From assembly GCF_001428005.1 (NCBI RefSeq), contig NZ_LMSB01000012.1, positions 13,628 through 77,627 of the forward strand: a DNA stretch of 64,000 nucleotides, given 5' to 3'. Positions within the stretch are counted from its first letter, which is position 1; each line of letters begins with the position of its first letter. Positions 43,036 to 51,880 of the stretch are shown in pieces. Position numbers and translations under genes: made by a program. The notes beneath the pieces were generated by a model, which worked only from the letters and a program-made list of their open reading frames with translations, made no database searches and was not told where the DNA came from. This DNA comes from Arthrobacter sp. Soil736 (GTDB taxonomy: Bacteria; Actinomycetota; Actinomycetes; Actinomycetales; Micrococcaceae).

Positions 43036-44241
43036 TTAGTTGAAGGCGGAGATGCCGGTGATGTCGCGGCCCACGATCAGGGCCTGCATCGAGTCGGTGC
43101 CCTCGTAGGTGGAAACGACCTCCATGTCGGTCATGTGGCGGATGACGTGGTTTTCCAGGAGCAGGCCGTTGCCGCCGAGCAGGTCACGTGCCTCGTTGCA
43201 GATCCACTTTCCCTTCTGGGCGGTGGCCATCTTGACCATCGATGCCTGGGCGACGGTGAGCTGTCCACGGTCCGCGAGTTCGGCCATGCGGGTGCACAGC
43301 AGCTGCATGGTGGTCAGTTCGCTGAGCATGTTCGCCAGCCGCGATTGCACCAGCTGGTACGAGGCGATGGGCTTACCGAACTGGATACGCGTCTGGGCGT
43401 AGTCGGCTGCGATTTCGAAGGCCGCCATCGCGTGGCCGACTGCTTCCCATGCCGCGCCGCCCCGGGTTGCCTGAAGGACGCGGGACACGTCGCGGAAGGA
43501 GTGGCACCCTTCCAGCCGGCTGCTGGCAGGAAGGCGCATCTCCTCGATGACGATGTCGGCCTGGAGGATGGCGCGCTTGCCGACTTTGCCGGTGATGACG
43601 GTGGGGGAGTAGCCCGCGGGGTACCGGCCGTCGTCGTCCTTTTCGACAACGAACGCGTTGACGTTCCCGTCCTCGGTGTTGCGGGCAAACAGGACAATAA
43701 CGTCCGCGACATGTCCGTTGCCGATCCACCGCTTGTGGCCGTTGATCACCCACTGGTCACCGTCGCGCCGGGCCTGCGTCTCCAAAGCAACCGAGTCCGA
43801 CCCATGGTCGGGCTCGGTCAGGGCGAAGGCTCCTGTTTTTTCAATCCGGGCCAGGGCAGGAAGCCAGCGTTCCCGCTGCTCGGCGCTGCCGAGGATGTTA
43901 AGCGCGCCCATGCACAGATTGGAGTGGATGCCGAGGAAGGTGTTGAGGCTGCCGTCTGCTCGGGCCATCTCTCGGGCCACCATGCCGGCGGCCTTGCGGC
44001 TCATTCCCGGGCATCCGTACCCCTGGATGGTGGTGCCGATGATGCCCAGCTCGGCCAACGGCGGCAGAAGCTCGGCAGGGAACTCGGCCCTCTCCCAGTA
44101 GGCGTTAATGACAGGCAGGACACGCTGTTCGGCGAACTCGCGGACCTTGTCCCGGATGCCGATCTCCTCGGGCGTGAGATCCTCATCCAGGCGGAAGTAG
44201 TCTGAGATCGCTGTTTGGTGATCGGCTGTTGTGGTCATCAT
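43036..44241 (-). CDS. Acyl-CoA dehydrogenase, glutaryl-CoA dehydrogenase-like
   Basis: The 401-residue flavoprotein has FAD/substrate segments GAFALTEPDHGSDS and WVINGHKRWIGNG. The catalytic base Glu is in EVVSTYEGTDSMQALIVGR, and RDITG ends the core, all as in glutaryl-CoA dehydrogenases. The Arg that binds the distal carboxylate in that family may be in TRGGAAW. With adipate-type partners, adipyl-CoA is an attractive substrate (DcaA role), without the decarboxylation that glutaryl-CoA undergoes. Two adjacent ATG codons; the first is taken. Confidence 0.83.
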   Translation of the reverse strand: MMTTTADHQTAISDYFRLDEDLTPEEIGIRDKVREFAEQRVLPVINAYWERAEFPAELLPPLAELGIIGTTIQGYGCPGMSRKAAGMVAREMARADGSLNTFLGIHSNLCMGALNILGSAEQRERWLPALARIEKTGAFALTEPDHGSDSVALETQARRDGDQWVINGHKRWIGNGHVADVIVLFARNTEDGNVNAFVVEKDDDGRYPAGYSPTVITGKVGKRAILQADIVIEEMRLPASSRLEGCHSFRDVSRVLQATRGGAAWEAVGHAMAAFEIAADYAQTRIQFGKPIASYQLVQSRLANMLSELTTMQLLCTRMAELADRGQLTVAQASMVKMATAQKGKWICNEARDLLGGNGLLLENHVIRHMTDMEVVSTYEGTDSMQALIVGRDITGISAFN

Positions 44242-44298
44242 TGAACTTTCCGTTTTGAGCTTGATTGAAATGCGGTGATGGTGTGGTCGGGGCGGTTG

Positions 44299-45546
44299 CT
44301 AGTCCCGGGATGTCGATCGAAGCCATGCGAGGATCGGCTCCCGGTGCGCATCATGATCCGGTGGGATCAGGTCGTAACTGACCGGAGTCTCTGAGAATGT
44401 GATTGGGTTGCGGATCCCTGGAAGCGCGTCACCGCCTTCACCTACCTCGACGACGGGATTCAGCCCGATGCGTTCGGCGAATTCAAGGCCCTGGCCGACG
44501 TCGTTGATAGGGGCACACGGGATCTGCGCTTTGGTGAGGACCTCGAACCATTCGGCGGAGCCGTGTTTGCCGAGCGCCTCCTGTAGCAGGGGCCTCAGCT
44601 CCTCACGGTTCAGGCTGCGTTGGTGAGCCGTGGCGAACCGGGCGTCGTCGCTCAGCGCCGGGGTGCCGAGAGCCTGGCACAGCCGGCGGAATTGAGGATC
44701 GTTTCCGATGGCGATCACGATGTCACCCTCGCCCGTAGCCAATGGCTCGTAGGGATAGATACTCGGGTGCTCATTCCCGAGCCTGGAAGGTACGTTGCCG
44801 CTGAGCAGGTAACCCGCCGTCTGATTGACCATGCCTGAAAGTGCGGAGGACATCAGGTTGACTTCGATCCGCTGGCCCCTTCCGCTGCGGTGACGCTCCT
44901 GGAGCGCGGCCAGGATTCCGATGGCTGCGTGGAGGCCGGTCATTACGTCAAACACGGCCACACCGGACCGGTAGGCGGGACTGTCCGGTGCACCGGTCAG
45001 GCTCATAAGGCCGGAAAGCGCCTGGACCAGCAGGTCATATCCGGGCAGGGATGCGCCGCCGGCCGTTCCAAATCCGGTGATTGACGCATAGACCACCCGG
45101 GGATTCGTTGCCGCGACAGTGTCATAGTCGAGGCCAAACCGGCCCAGTCCGTTGGGTTTGAAATTCTCCACCACAACGTCCGCCCGCCCGGCGATGTCCT
45201 GGGCGATAAGTCGATCGTCAGGGTCCTGGAGGTCGAGGGCGATCGATCCCTTGTTCCGGTTGATCGAGAGGTAGTACGTGGACTGGCCGTCCCGGACGGG
45301 TGGCTTCCAAGCGCGCGTTTCGTCGCCGTCGGGGCTTTCGATCTTCACCACGGTTGCTCCCATGTCCGCCAGCAGCATGGTGCAATAAGGACCGGCCAGC
45401 ACTCGTCCGAAGTCCGCAATCAGCAGCCCGGACAGGGGCCCGCTCCCCGTACGCCCGAACAAATCGGACGTGGCGGGCCGCTCGGGCGCGGCCGTGGACC
45501 CGGCATCCTGCAGCCGGTCAATCCTGGGGCTTGTTTCAGTCGTCAC
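44299..45546 (-). CDS. CaiB/BaiF-family (class III) CoA-transferase
   Basis: The 415-residue class III transferase has the Rossmann-like start LLIADFGRVLAGPYCTMLLADMGA and the catalytic-Asp region PGYDLLVQALSGLM, as in succinyl-CoA:glutarate CoA-transferases. It would activate a dicarboxylate such as adipate with succinyl-CoA. Start: GTG at 45546 after CCGAGGAGAGCC is preferred; the frame also offers a GTG at 45588 without a ribosome site. First gene of the five-gene operon, 57 bases before the acyl-CoA dehydrogenase. Confidence 0.82.
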   Translation of the reverse strand: MTTETSPRIDRLQDAGSTAAPERPATSDLFGRTGSGPLSGLLIADFGRVLAGPYCTMLLADMGATVVKIESPDGDETRAWKPPVRDGQSTYYLSINRNKGSIALDLQDPDDRLIAQDIAGRADVVVENFKPNGLGRFGLDYDTVAATNPRVVYASITGFGTAGGASLPGYDLLVQALSGLMSLTGAPDSPAYRSGVAVFDVMTGLHAAIGILAALQERHRSGRGQRIEVNLMSSALSGMVNQTAGYLLSGNVPSRLGNEHPSIYPYEPLATGEGDIVIAIGNDPQFRRLCQALGTPALSDDARFATAHQRSLNREELRPLLQEALGKHGSAEWFEVLTKAQIPCAPINDVGQGLEFAERIGLNPVVEVGEGGDALPGIRNPITFSETPVSYDLIPPDHDAHREPILAWLRSTSRD

Positions 45547-45604
45547 GGCTCTCCTCGGAATCGTCGTCGATGTATTCAACGATGCCACCGGGATTACTTT
45601 CAGT

Positions 45605-45618
45605 CCAATACTTATTGG
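45605..45618. promoter_or_regulatory. Palindrome upstream of the dicarboxylate operon
   Basis: CCAATA-CT-TATTGG, with perfect 6-bp arms, lies about 60 bases before the CoA-transferase start in an AT-richer stretch that probably holds the promoter. Possible operator; no regulator gene for it is adjacent. Confidence 0.4.
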
Positions 45619-45710
45619 CGTGCCTATTGTTGCTGCATTAGTAATAATTGAGCCAGGCGGCTCCGGCCTTCATGACCGCAGTCCTTCTTTACGTTCCCGT
45701 TTTTGGGCAT

Positions 45711-45752
45711 AAAAAAGACCCAAGCCACGCGTCTCCGTGTGTCTCAGGTCTT
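45711..45752 (-). terminator. Terminator after the HAD phosphatase gene
   Basis: On the minus strand, AAGACC and GGTCTT close a stem with an inner CACG/CGTG pairing, followed by a run of six T residues. It lies 49 bases after the stop at 45801. Confidence 0.65.
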
Positions 45753-45800
45753 GCCTCGTGTCCAATAGGGCACGAAACGACTAACCAACCGGCGTCCGGA

Positions 45801-46649
45801 TCAGAAGAGTCCGAGCTCGGCGAAGGCGGCAACGAGCCCCTCCTGCCGCGGACGCTCAGCCGTACGGTCCGCGATCGCCATCAGCTCCGGGGTGGATCCT
45901 TCGATGGCGATTCCGACGCCTGCGTAGGCGATCATCTCGAGGTCATTGGCGCCGTCGCCGATCGCAATCGTGTCTTCGCGGGCGATGCCGAGGTGGGCGA
46001 TGACGGCAGCGACACCGTCGGCCTTGCTAATCCCGCGCTGGTACAGTTCACCCGCGTGCCGGCCCTCGCCCGCGACCGAATTTGCGACGACGGCGATATT
46101 GCCGCCGATCTCCTCGACCAGGCACTCCATGGCAACGGGCGAGTCAAAGACGGAGACCTTGGCGAAGGGTACGGCGCCTCGGTCCGCGGTGGCGTGCACG
46201 GCGGCGAGGATAGCGGAAGAACCCACAGGGCCTTCCGGTGCCTGGCTGAAATGAGCGTCGAGAATTACCCGCAAACGCTCCGACGCCGCCGGTGAAACGT
46301 GTAGTGCCTCCTGCGCCTCCAGGATATAGACGGCGTCGTGCGCGTCGAGCGCGCTGACCGTTCTGGCCGCGAGGTCTGGCGGGAAGCGTCGGTCCACGAG
46401 GACGGTCCCCGCCACCTCCACGTAGGCGCCGGCGCTGGCCACAAGGCCATCGAAGCCAGCGGCGAGGATACTCTCGGGCAACATCGACACCGGACGACCG
46501 GTGCACAGCAGGACCCGGTGTCCGGCCTCCCGGGCCGCCCGTACAGCGCGCACATGGCCCGCGGGGACCACGCCGTAGTCGGCGTAGGTGCCGTCCACAT
46601 CAAGGAAGACAGCCCGGGCAGTTTTGCCAGTAGTCGGCTTTGCGCTCAT
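45801..46649 (-). CDS. HAD-superfamily hydrolase, Cof type
   Basis: The 282-residue phosphatase has motif I FLDVDGT (nucleophile Asp), motif II LLCTGRP, the lysine in ISKADGV and motif IV IAIGDGANDLEM. The C2B cap between motifs II and III marks Cof-type sugar-phosphate or nucleotide phosphatases. It has no obvious link with the aromatic genes. Followed by a good terminator, so single-gene transcription or the end of the benR message. Confidence 0.82.
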   Translation of the reverse strand: MSAKPTTGKTARAVFLDVDGTYADYGVVPAGHVRAVRAAREAGHRVLLCTGRPVSMLPESILAAGFDGLVASAGAYVEVAGTVLVDRRFPPDLAARTVSALDAHDAVYILEAQEALHVSPAASERLRVILDAHFSQAPEGPVGSSAILAAVHATADRGAVPFAKVSVFDSPVAMECLVEEIGGNIAVVANSVAGEGRHAGELYQRGISKADGVAAVIAHLGIAREDTIAIGDGANDLEMIAYAGVGIAIEGSTPELMAIADRTAERPRQEGLVAAFAELGLF

Positions 46650-46740
46650 GATCCGGGATCATACAGAAGCAGCCCCTTCCGGCCCCAACCGGGACGCCTT
46701 CGGATCGATTTGATGCGAGTCACTCCGCTTCCGGCGAGGT

Positions 46741-49521
46741 TCAGGATCGGGCTTCAAGATACAAAGCGGCCAGTTCGGAACGCGAGCTGATGTGGAGCTT
46801 TCGGTAGATTCGGGTGAGGTGGTACTGCACGGTCTTGACGGAAACGTAGAGCTCAGTTGCGGCAGCCTTGTTGCTGAGGCCGGCAGCGACCAGCCTGGCA
46901 ACGGCTCTTTCCTGATCGGTCAGCTCGTCGAGCAGATTTGGTGAGCCTGCAGCTGCCAGGGCCGGCGTGCTTTCCCTCCAGTGCACCTCCGTGCTCACCC
47001 CGCTCGCGCGCAGTTCGCGGGAACAGCGATCTGCATAGGCCACGGCGCCGAGCACGGAGAAAAGTTCGCGGGCTTGGATGAGTACTGCGGCCGCTTCCCG
47101 CCGCTTTCCGGCGCGACGAAAGGACTGGCCGTAGGCAAACAGGATCCGGGCCCGCGCGTAGGGCATCGGCAGCGTTTCGATTTTTGCCAGACCGTCATGG
47201 AAGCTGAGGCGTGCAGCATCGAGGTCGCCGTTAGCCGCGTGGATCCTGCCGCGAACGTAGGCCAGCCGGGCCTGTGTTGACCTGTGTTGACGCTTCTCCG
47301 CGAGGAGCTCAAGGGGACGAAGGAACTCTCCGGCTTCCTCCACCCCTCCCACCATGACCAAGGCATTGGCGTAGTGGTCCTGCCAGGGCCAGAAGCCCGG
47401 TTCGTCGATTCCGCTGCTGCGCCGCATCCGGACGACGGGGAGCAGGGCGCGGACAACGCCGTCGTAATCTGCCCTGACCTCGGCCACCTGCGCTTGGGCA
47501 ATGCTGTACGGCAGGAGCATCACCGGGTAGCTGTCGGTCGCGACGGCGGCCCGCTCCAAGTGATGGGCGGCCGAGTCCCAGTTACCGCGGAGGGCATGGA
47601 TCTGTGCGCCGCTCCAGTGCAGCAGCGGCCGTACGAGCTCAATGCCGGACTCCTCCTGAACGGCAACGGCATTCTCGACGGTGCGCAGCGCGCTGTCCCA
47701 GGCACCCAAGGCAATGTCAGTCCTCGCCAGCCAGCCCTGTGCCCACAGGGAAATCCGGTAAGAGCCCCGGCGGAATTCTGTCGGCACGGCGCTGGCGAGC
47801 TCGGTCCGGGCCTCTTCAGGCCGGTCCATGGCAAGGTGCAGCCAGCCCTTGCCCATGTTGATCCGCTGTTGCTGCGCGCTGTTTTCGGGCAGCCGCTCGA
47901 CTGCGCGGTAGCTCTCTTCCGCTTCGCTGAACCGGCCCATGGCCCCGAGCCCGAGTCCTTCGATGGCACGGGCCTCGATCGCCGCCGGGCTGCCTGCCGG
48001 TGCAATGCTTCTGGCCCGGACGGCCCAGGTCACCAGTTCCCGGCCATCAAACCGGGCCAGGGAGTGAAGCACCTGCCGCTGGCATATTTGAGCTGCCGTC
48101 CCCGGATCTGTGGCGGGGTCCACGGATATCCACGCCTTTTCGAGTAAGGCATCGGCCTCGGCAGGACGGCCAAAGAGAATCGCAAGGTATGCGCGGACCG
48201 CATCGCCCTGCGGGCCCGGCGCTAAGCCTTCCACCGCCGCGGAAGCCCGTGGCAGCTGTCCGGCGCCCACCATTGCGTCCACGGCCCTGACGAGAAGAGA
48301 TTGCCGTTCCTCCCGCACCGGGTTGAGTCGGGAAGCTTGGGAGTACGCTTCGGCGGCGGACCCCCAGACGCCGGTTGCTGCGAATGAGGTGGCCGCCTCC
48401 TCCAGTTCTTTCGCCAGTGCAGCGTCTGGCAACAAGGCTGCAGCAGCCCGGTGTCTCAGCTGCTCGTGGGGTAAAGCAGCCAGGCGGGCGGCAGAGGAAT
48501 GCAGCGCAATTCTGCGGCCGGCCGCCAGGTTCTGATAGGCCGCGGCCCACACCACGGGTAGCGGGTACTGGAGCATGGTCTCTGCTGTGTCCGTGAACAG
48601 TGTCAGTAGACCCGCTGCCTGGACCGCGTCGACGGCGGCCAGGACATCTGGAATTCCCGCCAGGTCGGCTGCCTGGGCCAGCGGGGAGCGGACGCCAAGT
48701 ACGGCCGCCGCCTCGGCAAGCCGGAGGGCTGCTGGCGGCAGTCCGGCCAGCTTCATGCTGAGGGACGCCGCCAGTTCCGCGGGTACCGGCAAGACTTTCT
48801 GTCCGGTTGACCAGACGGACGGATGGAACTGTTCCAGAAGCGGCCGGACCAGCCCCGGGCGGCCGCCGGTGTGTTCGATGAGGCTCCTGGCGGCCGGCAG
48901 GGAAAGTTCGGATCCGCCGGTGCCATGAATCTGCCGGGCAATGAGCTGCACATCGCCGGGAGTAAGCGGGGCCAGCCTTATGGTTTGAGCCGAGGGAAGG
49001 CTAAGAAGTCCGGCGGCGGCATCATCGAGTTCGCTCAGCGTCGGGTCAGTTGCCAGTATGGTCAGCAACGCGGTGGGCTGCACCCGGCGCAGAGCATGTA
49101 ACAGGGCCCGCAGCGAGGGCCGGTCTGCCCACTGGATGTCGTCGATCCACAGAACCAGCGCGTGATCGGTCTCGCCGGCGAGGCGGGATATTTCAGCAAG
49201 AAGTACGTCTCCGTACTCGCTGGGCCGCTCCGGGATTCCAGCTTTCGGTTGAAGGCGGGGTGCGAGAAGCAGTTGCTGAATAAGCCCGAAGTCACTGTCG
49301 CGTTCCCAGAGGGCTCCGGCCGCCCGGAGGACTGTTGACCGGTTACCCGCCCGCGCATCCAGCCGGAGGAAGTGTTCCACCAGGGAGGTCTTGCCCAAAC
49401 CCTGGTCACCGCGGATGACGGCGACTCCCGGGGCTCCGGAGCGGACAGACTGGAGCAGGTCCTGCAGGCGTTGGATCTCCGCGGTGCGTCCGGCGTAGAA
49501 GTCAGCGTCGTTGTCGAGCAT
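46741..49521 (-). CDS. benR: BenR-like LuxR-family regulator with ATPase domain (LAL type)
   Basis: The 926-residue protein has an N-terminal AAA/NACHT-like ATPase with Walker A GDQGLGKTS (about 41-49) and Walker B LVLWIDDIQWAD. A long helical TPR-like middle (about 350-840) follows, then a LuxR HTH at the end (LTDQERAVARLVAAGLSNKA and KTVQYHLTRIYRKL). In Corynebacterium glutamicum the benzoate operon is controlled by a LuxR-type BenR of this build, located next to benK as here. Start at ATG 49521, with TTTGGAAACC before it. It lies 18 bases after benK, so probably the last gene of a ben message. Confidence 0.82.
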   Translation of the reverse strand: MLDNDADFYAGRTAEIQRLQDLLQSVRSGAPGVAVIRGDQGLGKTSLVEHFLRLDARAGNRSTVLRAAGALWERDSDFGLIQQLLLAPRLQPKAGIPERPSEYGDVLLAEISRLAGETDHALVLWIDDIQWADRPSLRALLHALRRVQPTALLTILATDPTLSELDDAAAGLLSLPSAQTIRLAPLTPGDVQLIARQIHGTGGSELSLPAARSLIEHTGGRPGLVRPLLEQFHPSVWSTGQKVLPVPAELAASLSMKLAGLPPAALRLAEAAAVLGVRSPLAQAADLAGIPDVLAAVDAVQAAGLLTLFTDTAETMLQYPLPVVWAAAYQNLAAGRRIALHSSAARLAALPHEQLRHRAAAALLPDAALAKELEEAATSFAATGVWGSAAEAYSQASRLNPVREERQSLLVRAVDAMVGAGQLPRASAAVEGLAPGPQGDAVRAYLAILFGRPAEADALLEKAWISVDPATDPGTAAQICQRQVLHSLARFDGRELVTWAVRARSIAPAGSPAAIEARAIEGLGLGAMGRFSEAEESYRAVERLPENSAQQQRINMGKGWLHLAMDRPEEARTELASAVPTEFRRGSYRISLWAQGWLARTDIALGAWDSALRTVENAVAVQEESGIELVRPLLHWSGAQIHALRGNWDSAAHHLERAAVATDSYPVMLLPYSIAQAQVAEVRADYDGVVRALLPVVRMRRSSGIDEPGFWPWQDHYANALVMVGGVEEAGEFLRPLELLAEKRQHRSTQARLAYVRGRIHAANGDLDAARLSFHDGLAKIETLPMPYARARILFAYGQSFRRAGKRREAAAVLIQARELFSVLGAVAYADRCSRELRASGVSTEVHWRESTPALAAAGSPNLLDELTDQERAVARLVAAGLSNKAAATELYVSVKTVQYHLTRIYRKLHISSRSELAALYLEARS

Positions 49522-49539
49522 GGTTTCCAAAGTCTACGA

Positions 49540-50946
49540 CTACACGGGAAGCGGGACCTGATCAGCGTGCCGGAGGTCGTCTGTCACGGGCTCATGCCGG
49601 CGGACGAACATTGTGACAAGCCCGCCGGCAAGGGCCACGCCGGCGAAAACGAAGAACGCCGCGTTGCTCGGCAGCTGGGCGCTGATCAGGAATCCACCCA
49701 CCAGCGGACCCCCGATCCCGCCCAGCCGGCCAAAGCCCGCGCACCATGCGACGCCGGCTGTCCGCGCCGGAGTGGGGTAGTAGTTGGACACGAAGCCGTA
49801 GACAAGGACCTGGGTGCCAAGGCTGCCCACCCCGGCAAAGGCCACCGCGATCAGCAGCACGGGAAGGGGGAAGCTAAGCGTGAGCAGCACCAGGGACGCC
49901 GCGGCGATGACGAAGGTGGTGGACACGATGGCTTTGGGCCCAAACCTGTCTGCGGAGCGCGATGCCAGGAGGCCGCCGATCACGGCACCGGCGTTGAGGG
50001 CCAGCAGGAAGCTCAGCGAGTAGGTCTTGCCGTAGCCATGCTGTCCCATGATCTCCGGGAGCCAGGTGTTCAGGCCATACGTGAGCAGCAGGCCGCAGAA
50101 ACTCATGCATCCCAGGAGGATGGTTGGCGCGCGGTAGTTCCCGGAGGCAAGTGCCGCAAAGCCTGCGAGGGGACGCCCGTCCTTGCGCACCGCTGCGGGG
50201 GGATCCACGGTGATGCGGGACCGCCCGGCGGCCGGGCCGCCGTCGGACATTCCGTCCTGGAGCGGGATGCCGGTTTTTGCGGAGAGGCGGAGCGCCCGTT
50301 CCGTGCGGCCGCGGGCGAGCAGCCACCGGGGTGACTCCGGGAGCTTTACGAGTGCCAGCGGAAACAGGATGACGAGCGGCATTGCGCCGATCAGGAACAG
50401 CCCGCGCCAGTCGACGATTCCGTTGAGCACGATGGCCAGCAGCGAAGCGAGCAGCCCTCCCGCGGGCACGCCCGAGTAGACAATCGCGTTGTAGAAGTTG
50501 CGCCTGCCGGCCGGCGCAAACTCGGCGACGACAGCGCCCGCCGTGGCGACGAGCGCTCCCACGCCGATCCCCGTGAGGAACCGAAACACGCCGAACACCG
50601 GGACGGCGGTGGCCATGGACGTGAATGCCATGCCCAGGGAGAACCAGACGATGTTGATGAGCATGAGTTTCCGGCGGCCCAGGAAGTCGCCCACGGCGCC
50701 GGCGCCAAGCGCGCCCACCATGACTCCCATGAGGGCGTAGCTGCCCAAGGCTCCGGCTTGGGCAGCATCCAATGGTCCAAGCTGGCCGGGGTCGCGCAGC
50801 AGCGTCGAAACGACGGTCCCGTAGACAACCAGGTCGTAACCGTCAAAGAGCAGGGCTGCGGCCGCGATGGCCATCACCCAGCGGACTGTCTTGGTGCGGG
50901 TCGCGTCAGCTGACGCGGCCTCAGTTGATGAGGGCAGAGCGTTCAT
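49540..50946 (-). CDS. benK: Benzoate:H+ symporter BenK (MFS, AAHS family)
   Basis: The 468-residue carrier has about 12 membrane segments, first reading AAAALLFDGYDLVVYGTVVS with the AAHS DGYD motif, and loop GDFLGRRKLMLIN. It would import benzoate. The ATG at 50946 follows GATGGAGCCC, 85 bases after benD. Related in family to the carrier at 6992 but clearly distinct. Confidence 0.87.
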   Translation of the reverse strand: MNALPSSTEAASADATRTKTVRWVMAIAAAALLFDGYDLVVYGTVVSTLLRDPGQLGPLDAAQAGALGSYALMGVMVGALGAGAVGDFLGRRKLMLINIVWFSLGMAFTSMATAVPVFGVFRFLTGIGVGALVATAGAVVAEFAPAGRRNFYNAIVYSGVPAGGLLASLLAIVLNGIVDWRGLFLIGAMPLVILFPLALVKLPESPRWLLARGRTERALRLSAKTGIPLQDGMSDGGPAAGRSRITVDPPAAVRKDGRPLAGFAALASGNYRAPTILLGCMSFCGLLLTYGLNTWLPEIMGQHGYGKTYSLSFLLALNAGAVIGGLLASRSADRFGPKAIVSTTFVIAAASLVLLTLSFPLPVLLIAVAFAGVGSLGTQVLVYGFVSNYYPTPARTAGVAWCAGFGRLGGIGGPLVGGFLISAQLPSNAAFFVFAGVALAGGLVTMFVRRHEPVTDDLRHADQVPLPV

Positions 50947-51031
50947 GGAGGGCTCCATCGGCCTGGGCCGCGTCGTTGCGGCCGGTTGGTACTGCAAGTG
51001 GTTGTGCCGGTGTGGCTGGCGGGTAGCCGGC

Positions 51032-51880
51032 TTAGCCGAGGTCGCCGCCGGCGACGGCGAGCACGCTGCCGGTGATGTAGGAGGCTTCGTCCGAGGCCAG
51101 GAAGGCGATCGGGCCGGCCTGCTCATCGAGTGTTCCGTAGCGTTTCATGAGGGACGATTCGATGGTCTGGTCCACGATCTGCTGGTACCAGGCCTTCTCC
51201 GTGTCTCCCTCCGGCTGGGGGCCGCGTGCCACCTGGCGCGGCGGTGCTTCTGTGCCGCCGGGCGCTGTGGCCACCACGCGGATCCCGTGCGGTGCGGCTT
51301 CCAGGGCGAGGGCAGCGGTGATGGCTTTCACCCCGCCCTTTGCGGCCGCATAGGGAACCCGGTTGACCCCGCGCGTGGCAACAGAGGCGACGTTGACGAT
51401 GACGCCGGACTGCTGCCCGATCATGTGCGGAAGGACAGCCCGGCAGGTCCAAAGGGTGGGAAAGAGGGACCGCTGAATTTCCTGGGTGATCTCGTCGGGC
51501 GCGTAGTGCTCGAACGGTTTGGCCCAGATGGTGCCTCCCACGTTGTTGATCAGGACGTCGATGCGGCCGTGGAGCTGCAGTGCTTCCGTGATGGCGCCGC
51601 TCGCGCCTTCGTAACTTTCCAGGTCGGCGGTAAGGCCGACGGCGGTCCCGCCTTCGGCCTTGTAATCGGCGGCGAGGGCTGCGGCCGCTTCCCGGACGAG
51701 TTCGGCGCGGTCCACGAGGATGGTGTGGGCGCCCTCGGCGGCAACCCGGGAGGCCACGGCGTGGCCGATGCCCTGGGCTGCGCCCGTGACCACTACGACT
51801 TTCCCGGCGAAGCGGCCCGGGCTGATAGCCCGGGCCGTGCCGGTTTGCAGGCTGCCGGCACCGGGGCTGACCGGGTTCAA
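51032..51880 (-). CDS. benD: BenD, benzoate cis-diol dehydrogenase
   Basis: The 282-residue SDR has TGAAQGIG (about 30-37), NNVGGT (about 110) and the catalytic YAAAKGG. It oxidises 1,6-dihydroxycyclohexa-2,4-diene-1-carboxylate to catechol and CO2 with NAD+. The frame runs back into benC without ATG. A TTG at 51880 overlapping the benC stop (TTGA) is the only sensible start, so translation would depend on termination of benC. The stretch QRSLFPTLWTCRAVLPHM is typical of BenD/XylL. Confidence 0.87.
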   Translation of the reverse strand: MNPVSPGAGSLQTGTARAISPGRFAGKVVVVTGAAQGIGHAVASRVAAEGAHTILVDRAELVREAAAALAADYKAEGGTAVGLTADLESYEGASGAITEALQLHGRIDVLINNVGGTIWAKPFEHYAPDEITQEIQRSLFPTLWTCRAVLPHMIGQQSGVIVNVASVATRGVNRVPYAAAKGGVKAITAALALEAAPHGIRVVATAPGGTEAPPRQVARGPQPEGDTEKAWYQQIVDQTIESSLMKRYGTLDEQAGPIAFLASDEASYITGSVLAVAGGDLG

